A stretch of 10,822 nt of DNA from Chloroflexota bacterium (lineage in GTDB: Bacteria; Chloroflexota; Anaerolineae; Aggregatilineales; Phototrophicaceae). The translations under genes and the position numbers were made by a program. Below are positions 1 to 9,135 of the stretch, piece after piece. The stretch covers positions 1 through 10,822 of the forward strand of contig JAEVZT010000207.1 of NCBI GenBank assembly GCA_023392115.1. The letters are read 5' to 3'. Below the pieces are notes generated by a model. The model saw nothing but the letters and a program-made list of their open reading frames with translations. It made no database searches and was not told the DNA's origin. The stretch's first letter is position 1. Every line of letters begins with the position of its first letter.

Positions 1-879
<879 letters not shown>

Positions 880-886
880 AGTCAGC

Positions 887-3883
887 CTAATCTGCGCTGT
901 CCATCCAAGCGGTGACTGTCTCAATCGTTGGTATTCTGAATTCCCGAACCTGTACGCCATCTTCTAAATACCCAAACTCTTCCATCTTGCGGGTGATTTC
1001 GCGGTTGATGATGAGCACGGAGCGGTCGATCGCCACGCGTGGGTTCGCGCCGTTGAAGACGATCCGATTCCAGACGTTGCTCAACTCGCGTTCCTGCATG
1101 TAGCCGCCGGGCAAACGCACCGGTTCTTGCATCCACTGCCACTGCTCCAGAATGACAGCGCGATGTTCCTCCGGAATGTCGAGCCGGCTGAACGCCTCTA
1201 GGTTCGCGGAGAACCATAGGTATTCGCGCCCGTAGTTTAGAATCAACTGCTCCTGAAAATCGGACTGCGTCTCGCTGGACATCCACCACTTCAGGAACTC
1301 CCATGCTGCTTCCGGCTGATCCGTGTTTCTGAAAACCATGCCGGTTTGTGCTGAACCGGTGGTATAGCGGCGCTCCGTACCATCGGCTAGAACGGTTGCC
1401 GGATAAAGGTCGATATCCCACAACCCGCCGATTTCAGGTGCGGCGGTCATCAGCTTGATATAGTCGGCAGAATCGGAAATACCGAGCGGCAGTGTGCCAT
1501 AGCGAAAATCCTGATAGAAGCTCACGGTCGTCAGCGGCATCCCGTAAATCGTGAAGCTGTCCGCCATGAAACGGATAGCGGCAACGGCTTCGTCGCTTTG
1601 CAAGCCGGTGGCAAAACCGCCATCGCCGTAGAGTTCCGCCCCGTAATTGAAAAGATACGGCACAGTGGCGATGTACCCCTTCTGCCCCGAGCCGGTCGAT
1701 AACGGCGTGTTGTAGTTCATACCGTAGCGCTGAAGCTCGGGCAGAATTTCGAGCACCTCGTCCCACGTGTGCGGCACAGGGATGCCCAGCGAGTCGAGGA
1801 TGTCATGGCGGTAATAGGTCACCCAGAAATTCTGCGTCTCCGGAATGGCATACACAGAGTCGTTGATGATGTACCCGAGCAGCGAGCCGGGCGCGAAGAT
1901 GCGAATGAACGAATCGAAATCCGGGAAGCTGCGCAGGTCGTACAGGGCGTTGCGGATCGCCAGTTCATACGGGATATGCATGCTAACGCCGAGCGCCACA
2001 TCAGGCTGCATGCTGGCGGCATTTGCGAGTACAAGTTTCCCCTCGTCCGGCATGATCGAGAATTTGACTTGAATGCCTGTTTCCGCCGTGAATGACGAGT
2101 CCGCCATCAACTGCATCAGGTTCACGTACTGGCGCGGGCGGTTCACCCAGACTTCCACCTCGTTCTCGCCCGCCCCAATCGTCCGGTACGGGTCGGGCTG
2201 GAAGGAGTGCAGAAAGCGCTTGAAATCCTCAAACACGGCGGTTGTGAACGGCAAGGCGGGCGTTTCGAGCGCGAGATCGGGCGAGTGGATATAGATCTTG
2301 TCGAGCGCCAGCGGTTGATTTTGCAGCAGCGGCAGGAGCGTGCCCAGAAGCTGCGCCGCCGAACCCGTCCCTTCCGAAAAGCGGCTCATATACACGGGGA
2401 TTTCATCAGGGTTGGCGGCGAGGAACAGCAGATTGTCGATCGCCATCTGGTACGTGAGAATTTCCGGCGACGCGCCGGTTGGATCGATCGCCAGCAGCGT
2501 CTCCTTGTCATCGATCAGGTTCTGAGCGATCGCGTTCAGGCGCGCTTCTATATCCGGAATGTAATCAGAGATCACCCATTCCTTGAACGGGTCGCGCTGG
2601 TTGCCGGTCAGCCGCCGAATTTCCAGCGCCAGCGCGTTGATGTCGAGCAGCGCTTCCTGAATGGTGTCCATAGCGGACAAATAGGGCGCGTTTGTCGCTT
2701 CGATGCCGAGCAGGTTCACGCCCTGACGCAGAAAAACCCGGTACGGCGTATCGCCACCTAGGCGTACATCGACCCAATCCGTCGTATAGCGGAACGGGAT
2801 CATATTGAATTCTGCGAACGGCACTTCGCCGTTGACCGTGATGCGCCGAAACACCGTGAAGTTGCTGCGCGTGTTTTGCAGCGCTCGCAGAGTGATGGCG
2901 TAGAAACCGTCTTGCGGAACGCTGAATTCGTAGTAGACGGCGCTGCCGCTCTTGTTCCAGCTTTCGCCGCCCATCGTGTTCATCAACTGGCAGTAGGTAT
3001 CATAGGGCGTCACCGACAGGCTGAGGCTGGCAGCAGGGCGCGCCGACGTGTCGTTCTTATAGGCGGGGGCTTCCGCTTCGAGCGTCAGTAGAAATCTCGT
3101 CGTATCCGAACCTGACTGAGCCGCCACGTAGTCGGCATAGTCCGGATACGGCGTGAACGCCGACACATAGATGCTGCCGAGGTACAAAGCACCTTCGGTT
3201 AGCGTGAACTCGAAACGGTGTTCTCCGGCGGCGAGTCTGATCCGAAGCGGATACGGCTCGCTGAAGTTCACGTCGCGAGCCGCCGTCGTCGCCCAACGCG
3301 TGTCGCGCACCTGACGGATCAGCGGATCGTTGCCGTAACGATCTTTGGGAAAGACATCGGTGCTGTTGCGATAGTAAACCGGGAAAATGACCCGCTCAAG
3401 CCCGCGGTCTGGGAACGCGCCGTCAACGCGCATCTGTCCTTCAGGCGCAGCAGCATCAGGCGGCGCGGCGCTATCAAACGCCAGCGTGTACTCGCCTTCG
3501 GCGGGAACCGTCACGTCAAACTGGAACGAGTCCCCCTGCTGCAGCAGGACGCTCGATTTGACATAGCGGCGCGCGCTGTCATCCTGCGCGAGCGGCAGAC
3601 CGAACGAGTCGGCGGTGATTTCGTGGACGTAGTGCGACTCACCCGCTGTCCTCTGGTGGAGCAGCACGCTCCCGCCGGCGAACTGCACGTTTTCCTGACG
3701 CCCGACCAGTGATGCGCCGGACGATTCGACGCGAGTCGCGCTGGTCGGCTGCGCGAGGCAGTTGACCGCCGACGGCGGCTGTCCGGCGAACGGCAGCGGC
3801 GCGCCCGTCACCAACAGGGCTGTCACGGTAACGGCAACGAGCGCCACGCCCACCCTGATCAAGCGCTTCAGGTTCGGGCGCAT
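887..3883 (-). CDS. Giant extracellular sugar-binding protein with N-terminal carbohydrate-binding-like modules
   Basis: At 998 residues this is more than twice the size of a normal ABC sugar-binding protein. A basic N-terminus and hydrophobic stretch (about 8-30) form a Sec signal or membrane anchor. Cys42 is preceded by AVN, a poor lipobox. Residues about 60-245 and 264-400 look like two beta-sandwich modules: each has a F-x-V-x-x-P-x-x-G-x-Y strand motif (121-132 and 320-328), and the second opens with LEAEAP, like CBM6/CBM35 folds. A helical linker (about 403-560, with [16 protein letters not shown] and [16 protein letters not shown]) leads to a family-1-type solute-binding domain (about 575-998), including [37 protein letters not shown] and [15 protein letters not shown] recall similar very large 'extracellular solute-binding proteins' from Paenibacillus relatives but could not check. 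The start has GGAG eight bases upstream. The permease gene follows directly, so this is probably its binding partner. The ligand is unknown. Confidence 0.93.
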   Translation of the reverse strand: MRPNLKRLIRVGVALVAVTVTALLVTGAPLPFAGQPPSAVNCLAQPTSATRVESSGASLVGRQENVQFAGGSVLLHQRTAGESHYVHEITADSFGLPLAQDDSARRYVKSSVLLQQGDSFQFDVTVPAEGEYTLAFDSAAPPDAAAPEGQMRVDGAFPDRGLERVIFPVYYRNSTDVFPKDRYGNDPLIRQVRDTRWATTAARDVNFSEPYPLRIRLAAGEHRFEFTLTEGALYLGSIYVSAFTPYPDYADYVAAQSGSDTTRFLLTLEAEAPAYKNDTSARPAASLSLSVTPYDTYCQLMNTMGGESWNKSGSAVYYEFSVPQDGFYAITLRALQNTRSNFTVFRRITVNGEVPFAEFNMIPFRYTTDWVDVRLGGDTPYRVFLRQGVNLLGIEATNAPYLSAMDTIQEALLDINALALEIRRLTGNQRDPFKEWVISDYIPDIEARLNAIAQNLIDDKETLLAIDPTGASPEILTYQMAIDNLLFLAANPDEIPVYMSRFSEGTGSAAQLLGTLLPLLQNQPLALDKIYIHSPDLALETPALPFTTAVFEDFKRFLHSFQPDPYRTIGAGENEVEVWVNRPRQYVNLMQLMADSSFTAETGIQVKFSIMPDEGKLVLANAASMQPDVALGVSMHIPYELAIRNALYDLRSFPDFDSFIRIFAPGSLLGYIINDSVYAIPETQNFWVTYYRHDILDSLGIPVPHTWDEVLEILPELQRYGMNYNTPLSTGSGQKGYIATVPYLFNYGAELYGDGGFATGLQSDEAVAAIRFMADSFTIYGMPLTTVSFYQDFRYGTLPLGISDSADYIKLMTAAPEIGGLWDIDLYPATVLADGTERRYTTGSAQTGMVFRNTDQPEAAWEFLKWWMSSETQSDFQEQLILNYGREYLWFSANLEAFSRLDIPEEHRAVILEQWQWMQEPVRLPGGYMQERELSNVWNRIVFNGANPRVAIDRSVLIINREITRKMEEFGYLEDGVQVREFRIPTIETVTAWMDSAD

Positions 3884-3979
3884 CGCCGAGTCTCCGTCGC
3901 GGTGTGCGGTTCATTTCGCCGGTAAAAGTACAACATAGTTCTCACAAACAGAGTCTATAGTTCACAGTTTACAGTAAGA

Positions 3980-4008
3980 AATTTATGGTTTTTGGCGTGC
4001 CCTGTAAA
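3980..4008 (-). promoter_or_regulatory. Possible sigma70-type promoter for the giant binding protein and permease
   Basis: On the minus strand, TTTACA (complement of 4003-4008) is followed by exactly 17 bases and then TAAATT (complement of 3980-3985). That gives 5/6 and 4/6 matches to the -35 and -10 consensus. It points at the giant binding-protein gene with a leader of roughly 90 bases. One repeat copy (3961-3978) lies immediately downstream of the -10, where a bound protein could interfere. The AT-rich context raises the chance of a coincidental match. Confidence 0.4.
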
Positions 4009-4049
4009 TGATGAATTGTGGACTACCTCAGCAGACAGTTCACACTGAC

Positions 4050-4094
4050 CACAGTTCACAGTAAGCGAATTATTGCCCCTTACTGTGAACTGTG
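4050..4094. repeat. Perfect 16-bp inverted repeat with 13-base loop, possible hairpin after the 450-residue binding-protein gene
   Basis: CACAGTTCACAGTAAG (4050-4065) pairs exactly with CTTACTGTGAACTGTG (4079-4094) across the loop CGAATTATTGCCC. It starts about 20 bases past the stop of the leftward 450-residue binding protein, where a terminator or an mRNA-stabilising hairpin would sit. No T-run follows on the minus strand, so it is not a classical intrinsic terminator. It could attenuate readthrough into the giant binding-protein gene or protect the upstream mRNA from 3' decay. Confidence 0.75.
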
Positions 4095-4114
4095 AACTGC
4101 CGACTAGACCTTAC

Positions 4115-5467
4115 CTATCCACCCAATTGAGCGCGGGCTTCGTCTAGGAAATTGTTGGCGAATTCCTCCAACTGCGGGGCGTAATCCGCGTACTGGAAGT
4201 CGCCGGAAGCGATGTTGTCGAAGATGAAGCCGAGATTCACGTCCAAATTCTCGCCGATGTCGATGCCGGGGCGACCTTCCCAGCGGGCATTAATGTACCC
4301 GGGGACGATCTTCGGCAGCGACTCGACCAAGCTGTTGTCGAGGTTTTCAAGCGCCTGACGCAGACCGGGGCGGTCGCCGACCAAGGACAAGTACAGGTCG
4401 ATGCTGTCGTCGGTGACCGACACCGGCATACGGGTGACCGCCGTACCGGCGTTCGCCGCGAGTTCGGCTTCCATCGCGTAACCTTCCGACGAGAAGCTCA
4501 TCCAATTGGCGAAGTCGTAGGCGGCTTCGAGGTCAGCCGTCGTCGCCGAAACGACGATGATGTCGGCAACCATCGCCTGATTGCCGCCGGGGATGCCGAT
4601 GAAGTCCCAGTTGAAGGTGGCATTGTCGGCGTAACTCGGAATTGCCCAGCCGCCTTCCCACACCGCGCCGGATTCCTGATTCAAGAACAGTTCCCACGGA
4701 CCCTGCGACGTGAAGGTCGCTCGCTGCTCATCTGTCAGCCCCTGCCACGTGTGCGGGCGCATCTCGAGCGCGACGTCGACCGCGGCTCTGAAAGCGGCGG
4801 AGTTGTAATTCATATGCTCGCCGTCGAAGCTAAACCAGCGCAGATCGCTGTCTTGCGTGCTCGGATACCAGCCGAGGATCGGGTACATCTCGTGCAAGCC
4901 GAGCACGCCCTGCTGCACGTCTGTCAGCGAGGACGCGGCGGCAAACAGGTCATCCGCTGAAACGCCGTATTCGGGAGCGTCAAGGTTGGCAGCCTCGAAC
5001 AGGTCTTGATTGACGAAGTAGCCCATGATGAACTGCGCGTTCGGCAGCCCGAGCACGCGCCCGTCGTAGGTCACGGCTTCCTTCAGCACGTCAGGCACGT
5101 TTGCCCAATCGGGATCGTCCTGCACGAACTCGGTCAGGTCCGCGAGCCATCCATTCTGGACATAGAGCGGCGTATTGTTCGCAAGGAAAACGTCAGGCAG
5201 CGCGCCTCTCGCGGCGAGCGTCGTCAAGTTCGCTTCCCAGCCGCCTTCGCCGGACATGTCAACAAATTCGATCGTGACGTTCGGGTTCGCTTCCTCATAG
5301 GCGGCGACCAGCTGGCGCTGGAGATTGTTTTCTTCTTCCGTCCCCAGATTCCATGCGGCATAGCGCAGCGTGACAGGCTCGTCCTGTGCATACACGCCGA
5401 TCGACGCCACGCTGAGAACCAGCATGAGCAGGAAGGCGGTGCCAATGCGTTTGGCGAATGGTGTCAT
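4115..5467 (-). CDS. ABC transporter sugar-binding protein (UgpB/MalE-like)
   Basis: A 450-residue secreted or anchored binding protein that delivers a sugar to a membrane permease. Residues 1-27 form a Sec signal peptide (basic MTPFAKR, hydrophobic [15 protein letters not shown], cleavage likely VYA|QDE). No lipobox cysteine is present, so in a Gram-negative-like envelope it would be soluble. The mature part has the expected family features: an early strand VTLRYAAWN (32-40), the helix [20 protein letters not shown] (49-68), the hinge region [22 protein letters not shown] (90-111), [22 protein letters not shown] (139-160) and the late EGGWAIPSY (271-279), followed by the AYDFANWMS helix (316-324). 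Many tryptophans and aromatic residues suit sugar stacking. AAGGAG lies eight bases before the ATG and fixes the start. It lies between the GH94 gene and a second, giant binding protein. Which permease it feeds is not clear. The substrate cannot be read from sequence. Confidence 0.95.
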   Translation of the reverse strand: MTPFAKRIGTAFLLMLVLSVASIGVYAQDEPVTLRYAAWNLGTEEENNLQRQLVAAYEEANPNVTIEFVDMSGEGGWEANLTTLAARGALPDVFLANNTPLYVQNGWLADLTEFVQDDPDWANVPDVLKEAVTYDGRVLGLPNAQFIMGYFVNQDLFEAANLDAPEYGVSADDLFAAASSLTDVQQGVLGLHEMYPILGWYPSTQDSDLRWFSFDGEHMNYNSAAFRAAVDVALEMRPHTWQGLTDEQRATFTSQGPWELFLNQESGAVWEGGWAIPSYADNATFNWDFIGIPGGNQAMVADIIVVSATTADLEAAYDFANWMSFSSEGYAMEAELAANAGTAVTRMPVSVTDDSIDLYLSLVGDRPGLRQALENLDNSLVESLPKIVPGYINARWEGRPGIDIGENLDVNLGFIFDNIASGDFQYADYAPQLEEFANNFLDEARAQLGG

Positions 5468-5586
5468 TTCTTTCGCTCCTTGTAAAGTAATTATTGATGT
5501 TGCAGCGGATATAAAGGCGAGACGGTTTTCCTCTGATTCCTCACAGCACGATTGAAAAGTGTTTGCCTATGCCGGAAACTTCCTTT
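5468..5586 (-). other. Intergenic leader of the 450-residue binding protein
   Basis: This 119-base gap between the GH94 stop and the binding-protein ATG holds the AAGGAG ribosome-binding site (complement of 5476-5481) and an AT-rich stretch with TATATC. I found no convincing -35 partner, no CG-centred LacI-type palindrome and no hairpin followed by a T-run. The gene is most simply co-transcribed with the GH94 gene, but a local promoter is possible. Confidence 0.5.
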
Positions 5587-7977
5587 CTAGGATTGAGTCC
5601 CCATAACGATCTGAACATGGTGGGTTTGGTTATCAGCAAAAACCGGGAGTAAACTGCCTTCGTACGGCTGCCCGTCAATCCTGACCGAGCGAACGCCGCT
5701 GTTGACCCGGTCGGGGTTGTTGACCTCGATCTGGTAGACAGCGCCGCGAAATCTGCGCGTAACCTTGAAGCCGTCCCAGTGATCTGGAATTGACGGATCG
5801 ACAAGCAGCCCATCTTCTTGCGGGCGAATGCCGAGAATCCAGTGCGTGGCGACGCGATGCAGCCACTGCGCCGAGCCTGTGTACCACGTCCAACCGCCGC
5901 GCCCGTAGAATTCCGACAAGGGACCGTCGATGTTCCCCGGGGTAACGTAGGGTTCCGCCTTATAGGTGTCGATATCGTCGCTGCGGTTCGGCGGGCAAAT
6001 ACGCGTATAGGCTTGATAAGCGAGTTCCGGCTGACCCGCCAGCGCGTATGCCCAGACCGACCACGTGGCGGCATGGGTGTATACGCCGCCGTTTTCGCGA
6101 AGACCCGGCGCATAGCGGGTAACGTAACCAACATCGGGGCGCGGACGGGTGAATGCCGGGTAGTTGAGCAGCGTGCCGTAGTCTTTGAGCAAGTACTCCG
6201 TGACCGACGACATGGCGGTTTGAACACGTGCCTCGTCTGCTGTGCCGCTGATCACTGCCCAAATGTTGGGCATCAGGAAGATCTTGCCCTCTTCGTTCTC
6301 GTGCGAGCCGAGGAGCAGTCCGTCGTCAGTCGTCGCCTGCAAATACCACTGACCATCCCAACCATGCTGGTTGAGCGCCGCTTTCAGGCTCTCGCGGACG
6401 ACACTGCAGCGCCCCGCGAAACGACCATCGCCGCGCCGTTCCGCCAGCGGAATGAAGCTGCCGAGAATCATGTATAGGAACTCGGCGACCCAGAAACTCT
6501 CGCCCTTGAGCAGCGTGCCAACGGCGCTCAAGCCGTCGTTCCAGTCGTGGTCGCCCATCAGCGGAATCCCGCGCGGCGAGAAGCGCGAGAATGAGCGTTC
6601 GATCGCTCGCTTGCAGTGGTCGTAGAGCGGTTCGGCATCTCCGTTGAGATACGGGATTCGTTCGTCGAGGATCGCGTAATCCGCAGTTTCCAGCAGGTAG
6701 GCGTCCAAGATGAACGGCAGCCACAGCAAATCGTCCGAGCAGTTCGTGCGCGGACCGCCGCCGCGAATGGAAAACCACCAGTGAAGCACATCGCCTTCGA
6801 TGAACTGCTGCGAGGCGTGCAAGAGGAGCTGTTTCCGCGCCAGATCCGGCTCGCTGACGAGAAATATCTGGCTGTCCTGAAGCTGGTCGCGGAAACCATA
6901 CCCGGCTGAAACCTGATAGAACGCCGACTTCCCCCACAGGCGGCAGGAGATCGCCTGATATTTCAACCAGATGTTGGTCATGAAGTTCAGCGCGTCGTCA
7001 GGCGTTTCAACCTGCTCGACATCGAGGAAACGCGACCAGAAGTCGCGCACCGCCTGAAACGCGCGCTCACTCTGCTCGACCGAGGTATAACGCTGAATCA
7101 GGTCGTAGGCATCCTCTTTGCCGTCCTCGGCAGCGCCGAGCGTGTAGACCACCGTCTTCGATTCCCCCGGCTGCAAGCTGACTGCCACTTGCAGCGCGGC
7201 GATCGCGTCGGTGAAACGCCCTGTCCTGCGCGCCAATTCCGGTTCGACCATCGCCGCCGGGCGGTCATCATTGTTGTAAAGCCCGATGAACGTCTCTTTG
7301 TCACAGTCAAAGGATTTGAGCGGTTCGCTGACCGCCATGAATGCCGTGTAGGGCCAATCGACGTTGTTGTGCCGCCCCTTGTCGTCGGGGAAACCCCACA
7401 GGCACTTTCGCGCGAAGACGGCGCGCGCGTCCACGTCCGCCGATGTCTCGATGAACAACTTGTGGAATTCGCGGTGTTCGTCGGGCGCGAAACCGAGCAG
7501 CCACTCGGCATATGAAGTCACGTCGAGGTCGCGCGTTTCGCCGCTGTGATTGGTCAACTCAAGCTGCATGACTTCCAGCGGCGCGTCAGCGGCGGCAAAA
7601 ACCGTCAGGACGCTCTCGATGTCCTCCACCTGCTGCGTGAAGCGCGAATAGCCTGTTCCGTGAGCGACCTGATAATGTTGGTAAGGGTGCATGACGGGTT
7701 TGTACGCCGCCGACCAGTAGGTTTGCCGCTTCAGGTCGCGGATATAGAGGTACTTGCCCCAGTTGTCTCTGACTAAGTCCTGAAACGCCCGCGTGATGCG
7801 GTTCTGTCCGGCATTATTGCGCCAGCTGTAGCCCGACCCGGTCTGCGAGATCATCAGCGCGTAGTCGCCGTTGCTGATCACGTTGCCCCATGGACGCGGC
7901 GTGAACGGCGTGCAGATGATGTATTCCCTGCCGTCTTCTGAAAAGTATCCGTAACGGCTCTCGAATTTTCGGTTCAT
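5587..7977 (-). CDS. GH94 family oligosaccharide/disaccharide phosphorylase
   Basis: A 796-residue cytoplasmic inverting phosphorylase that splits a beta-glucoside with phosphate to give alpha-glucose 1-phosphate and a shortened sugar. The length suits cellobiose- or cellobionate-type members (about 790-820) and is short for beta-1,2-oligoglucan phosphorylases (about 1,000 or more). The N-terminal beta-sandwich has the family signature (YGYFSEDGREYI at 9-20, GSGYSWRNNAGQNRITR at 47-63). The (alpha/alpha)6 barrel shows GYGFRDQLQDSQ (359-370), HWWFSIRGGGPRTNCSDDLL (399-418) and DWNDG (478-482), which carries the catalytic acid aspartate. It also has PNIWAVISG (570-578), ENGGVYTHAATW (628-639) and GWTWYTGSAQW (695-705), which line the active and phosphate sites. 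No signal peptide is present. A short-spaced GAGGT precedes the ATG. It is first in the leftward unit, just behind the putative LacI operator. The GSGYxW..N...N.(I/L)T pattern is also seen in the GH94 part of cyclic beta-1,2-glucan synthase. The substrate is undecided among cellobiose, cellobionate, laminaribiose and sophorose-type sugars. Confidence 0.93.
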   Translation of the reverse strand: MNRKFESRYGYFSEDGREYIICTPFTPRPWGNVISNGDYALMISQTGSGYSWRNNAGQNRITRAFQDLVRDNWGKYLYIRDLKRQTYWSAAYKPVMHPYQHYQVAHGTGYSRFTQQVEDIESVLTVFAAADAPLEVMQLELTNHSGETRDLDVTSYAEWLLGFAPDEHREFHKLFIETSADVDARAVFARKCLWGFPDDKGRHNNVDWPYTAFMAVSEPLKSFDCDKETFIGLYNNDDRPAAMVEPELARRTGRFTDAIAALQVAVSLQPGESKTVVYTLGAAEDGKEDAYDLIQRYTSVEQSERAFQAVRDFWSRFLDVEQVETPDDALNFMTNIWLKYQAISCRLWGKSAFYQVSAGYGFRDQLQDSQIFLVSEPDLARKQLLLHASQQFIEGDVLHWWFSIRGGGPRTNCSDDLLWLPFILDAYLLETADYAILDERIPYLNGDAEPLYDHCKRAIERSFSRFSPRGIPLMGDHDWNDGLSAVGTLLKGESFWVAEFLYMILGSFIPLAERRGDGRFAGRCSVVRESLKAALNQHGWDGQWYLQATTDDGLLLGSHENEEGKIFLMPNIWAVISGTADEARVQTAMSSVTEYLLKDYGTLLNYPAFTRPRPDVGYVTRYAPGLRENGGVYTHAATWSVWAYALAGQPELAYQAYTRICPPNRSDDIDTYKAEPYVTPGNIDGPLSEFYGRGGWTWYTGSAQWLHRVATHWILGIRPQEDGLLVDPSIPDHWDGFKVTRRFRGAVYQIEVNNPDRVNSGVRSVRIDGQPYEGSLLPVFADNQTHHVQIVMGTQS

Positions 7978-8040
7978 TCGACCTCAATAAGAGTGGAAAG
8001 TTTACTTTTCGGCAACCTTAGGATAAGCTATCTCGAATGA

Positions 8041-8056
8041 AGTGAAACGGTTCACT
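8041..8056. promoter_or_regulatory. Putative LacI-family operator in the divergent intergenic region
   Basis: AGTGAAACGGTTCACT is a 16-base near-perfect palindrome with exact six-base arms (AGTGAA/TTCACT) around a central CG. This matches the size and CG centre of typical LacI/GalR operators, into which the hinge-helix leucine inserts. It lies 3 bases downstream of the proposed -10 of the GH94 promoter and 81 bases before the lacI-like ATG. A repressor bound here would cover the leftward transcription start. The natural candidate to bind it is the adjacent regulator. This is inferred from position and symmetry. Confidence 0.7.
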
Positions 8057-8059
8057 AAG

Positions 8060-8088
8060 AACCTACCATACTAAATTTACTGTGTCAA
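8060..8088 (-). promoter_or_regulatory. Promoter of the leftward GH94/transport unit
   Basis: On the minus strand a perfect -35 TTGACA (complement of 8083-8088) is followed by a 17-base spacer and TAGGTT (complement of 8060-8065), a weaker -10 with 3/6 matches. The predicted transcription start falls in the palindromic operator, giving a leader of about 70 bases before the GH94 ATG. The perfect -35, the ideal spacing and the adjacent operator support the call. Confidence 0.6.
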
Positions 8089-8136
8089 CAATACCGTATA
8101 GGCATTTTAGGTAAAGAATTAGGCTAGAGACGCAGC

Positions 8137-9102
8137 ATGACGACTATTCGAGATGTCGCCAAACGCGCAGGAGTCAGCGTCACCACCGCCTCGTATGCCT
8201 TGAACGGCGCGGGCAGTATCGGTGATGCGACCCGCAAACGTGTCTTGCAGGCTGCCGAGGAACTGAACTATCACCCGAATGCCTTTGCACGACACCTCAA
8301 ACATCGTAAGACTGAGACGATCGGCGTCTTCATCTCGCGTTTCGGCGGTTCATTCTACGACGAGATTCTCGAGGGGATTCACAATTTCACCCTGAGCACC
8401 AACTACGAACTCCTCGTCTGCCCAGAAAGCCGCTCTGCCCGCCGCATCCTGCTTCACCGGCAGGTCGACGGCGCGATCTTGTTCGACTCCAAAATCACGA
8501 ACGAGTCAGTTCTCAAGCTGGCGTCGAACCGCTTCCCGATCGTCGTCTTGGATCGCCCGCTGCAAAACGACTTCATTCTGCCGCTGCTGCTGGACAACCC
8601 GCAGGGCGTTCGCGAGGCATTCGCACACCTTTACAGTCAAGGGTTTCGCAAAATTGCCTTCGTAGCCGGAGCACTGGATTCGTTCGACAATGCCGAACGC
8701 ATGGCGACCTTCCTAGGCGAAGCGGAAAAGCACGGGATGCACGTCCCCGTCTATCAGGGGAGTTTCACCGAAGACTCCGGCTATGAAGCTGCGCAGGCGA
8801 TCATCGCGGCGGGCGATACCCCTGAAGCTGTCTTTTGCGCGAACGATCAAATGGCGATCGGCTTTCTGCGTGCAATGAAAGAACGTGGACTTCACGCCCC
8901 GACCGACATCGCCGTCGTCGGCTTTGACGACATACCCCTGACGCGCTTCATGCAGCCCTCTGTCTCAACGATTGGCGCGTCGCGTCTAGAGTGGGGAACG
9001 GCGGCAGTCCAACAGCTGATCAACTTTCTGGAGAACGAGACACGCTTCCAAGCACGTCGAATCCCAACCCGTTTCATCGCGCGTCAATCGTCTACCCTGT
9101 AG
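8137..9102 (+). CDS. LacI/GalR-family transcriptional regulator
   Basis: A 321-residue sugar-responsive DNA-binding protein. The N-terminal helix-turn-helix is textbook: TIRDVAKRAGVSVTTASYAL (3-22), then the third helix DATRKRVLQAAEELNYHPN (30-48) and the hinge helix AFARHLKHR (49-57), with Leu54 as the likely residue inserted at a central CpG. The rest is a periplasmic-binding-protein-like sensor domain: TIGVFIS (61-67), VDGAILFDS, PIVVLDRP, the AFVAGALDSFDNAERMATF segment, AVFCANDQMAIGFLRAMKERG and DIAVVGFDDIPLTRFMQPSVS, all family-typical. It is somewhat shorter than average (330-350). The ATG leaves the HTH at its usual position, although the ribosome-binding site is weak (AGAGACG). It starts the rightward unit, 33 bases before the GH144-like gene, and diverges from the GH94/transport genes. 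It probably represses both units until an imported sugar or breakdown product binds. The inducer is unknown. Confidence 0.96.
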   Translation: MTTIRDVAKRAGVSVTTASYALNGAGSIGDATRKRVLQAAEELNYHPNAFARHLKHRKTETIGVFISRFGGSFYDEILEGIHNFTLSTNYELLVCPESRSARRILLHRQVDGAILFDSKITNESVLKLASNRFPIVVLDRPLQNDFILPLLLDNPQGVREAFAHLYSQGFRKIAFVAGALDSFDNAERMATFLGEAEKHGMHVPVYQGSFTEDSGYEAAQAIIAAGDTPEAVFCANDQMAIGFLRAMKERGLHAPTDIAVVGFDDIPLTRFMQPSVSTIGASRLEWGTAAVQQLINFLENETRFQARRIPTRFIARQSSTL

Positions 9103-9135
9103 CCTAAACCAGCGTATCGATGGGAGAACCGCCGC

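Larger units (their letters stand above)
3961..4099. repeat. Cluster of direct and inverted CAGTTCACAGT-type repeats
   Basis: The gap between the two binding-protein genes holds several copies of one short unit. CACAGTTTACAGTAAG (3963-3978) and CACAGTTCACAGTAAG (4050-4065) match at 15 of 16 bases. ACAGTTCACACT (4035-4046) is a partial copy. The reverse complement CTTACTGTGAACTGTG lies at 4079-4094, and its GAACTG runs on to 4098. The unit itself is internally repetitive (CAGTTCA repeated with a 7-base step). Function is unknown; it could be a mobile intergenic repeat, a slippage product or a set of protein sites. Confidence 0.7.

Noticed and set aside
2207..2761. 184-codon plus-strand frame inside the giant binding-protein gene
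   Set aside because: It overlaps a well-supported coding region, including its conserved helical linker, and has a shadow-like arginine- and glutamine-rich composition.
3900..3915. Possible second LacI operator (CGGTTCA half-site) in the leader of the giant binding protein
   Set aside because: Only one half matches the 8041-8056 site; the other half shows almost no match, and the symmetry is lost.
4050..4094. Inverted repeat as a classical intrinsic terminator
   Set aside because: The stem is perfect but not especially GC-rich, and no T-run follows on either strand. It is kept as a repeat or possible hairpin only.
3961..4099. Repeat cluster as a CRISPR array or transposon end
   Set aside because: Units are too short, irregularly spaced and mixed in orientation for CRISPR. 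No transposase or target-site duplication is visible nearby.
5818..6477. Long open frame antisense to the GH94 gene
   Set aside because: It is fully inside a gene with strong family motifs on the other strand. Its translation is arginine-rich and low in recognisable motifs, as expected for a GC-rich shadow frame.
7990..8008. GAAAG..CTTTTC palindrome-like stretch upstream of the GH94 start
   Set aside because: The arms are short, AT-rich and imperfect, with no CG centre; this is not enough to call an operator or riboswitch.
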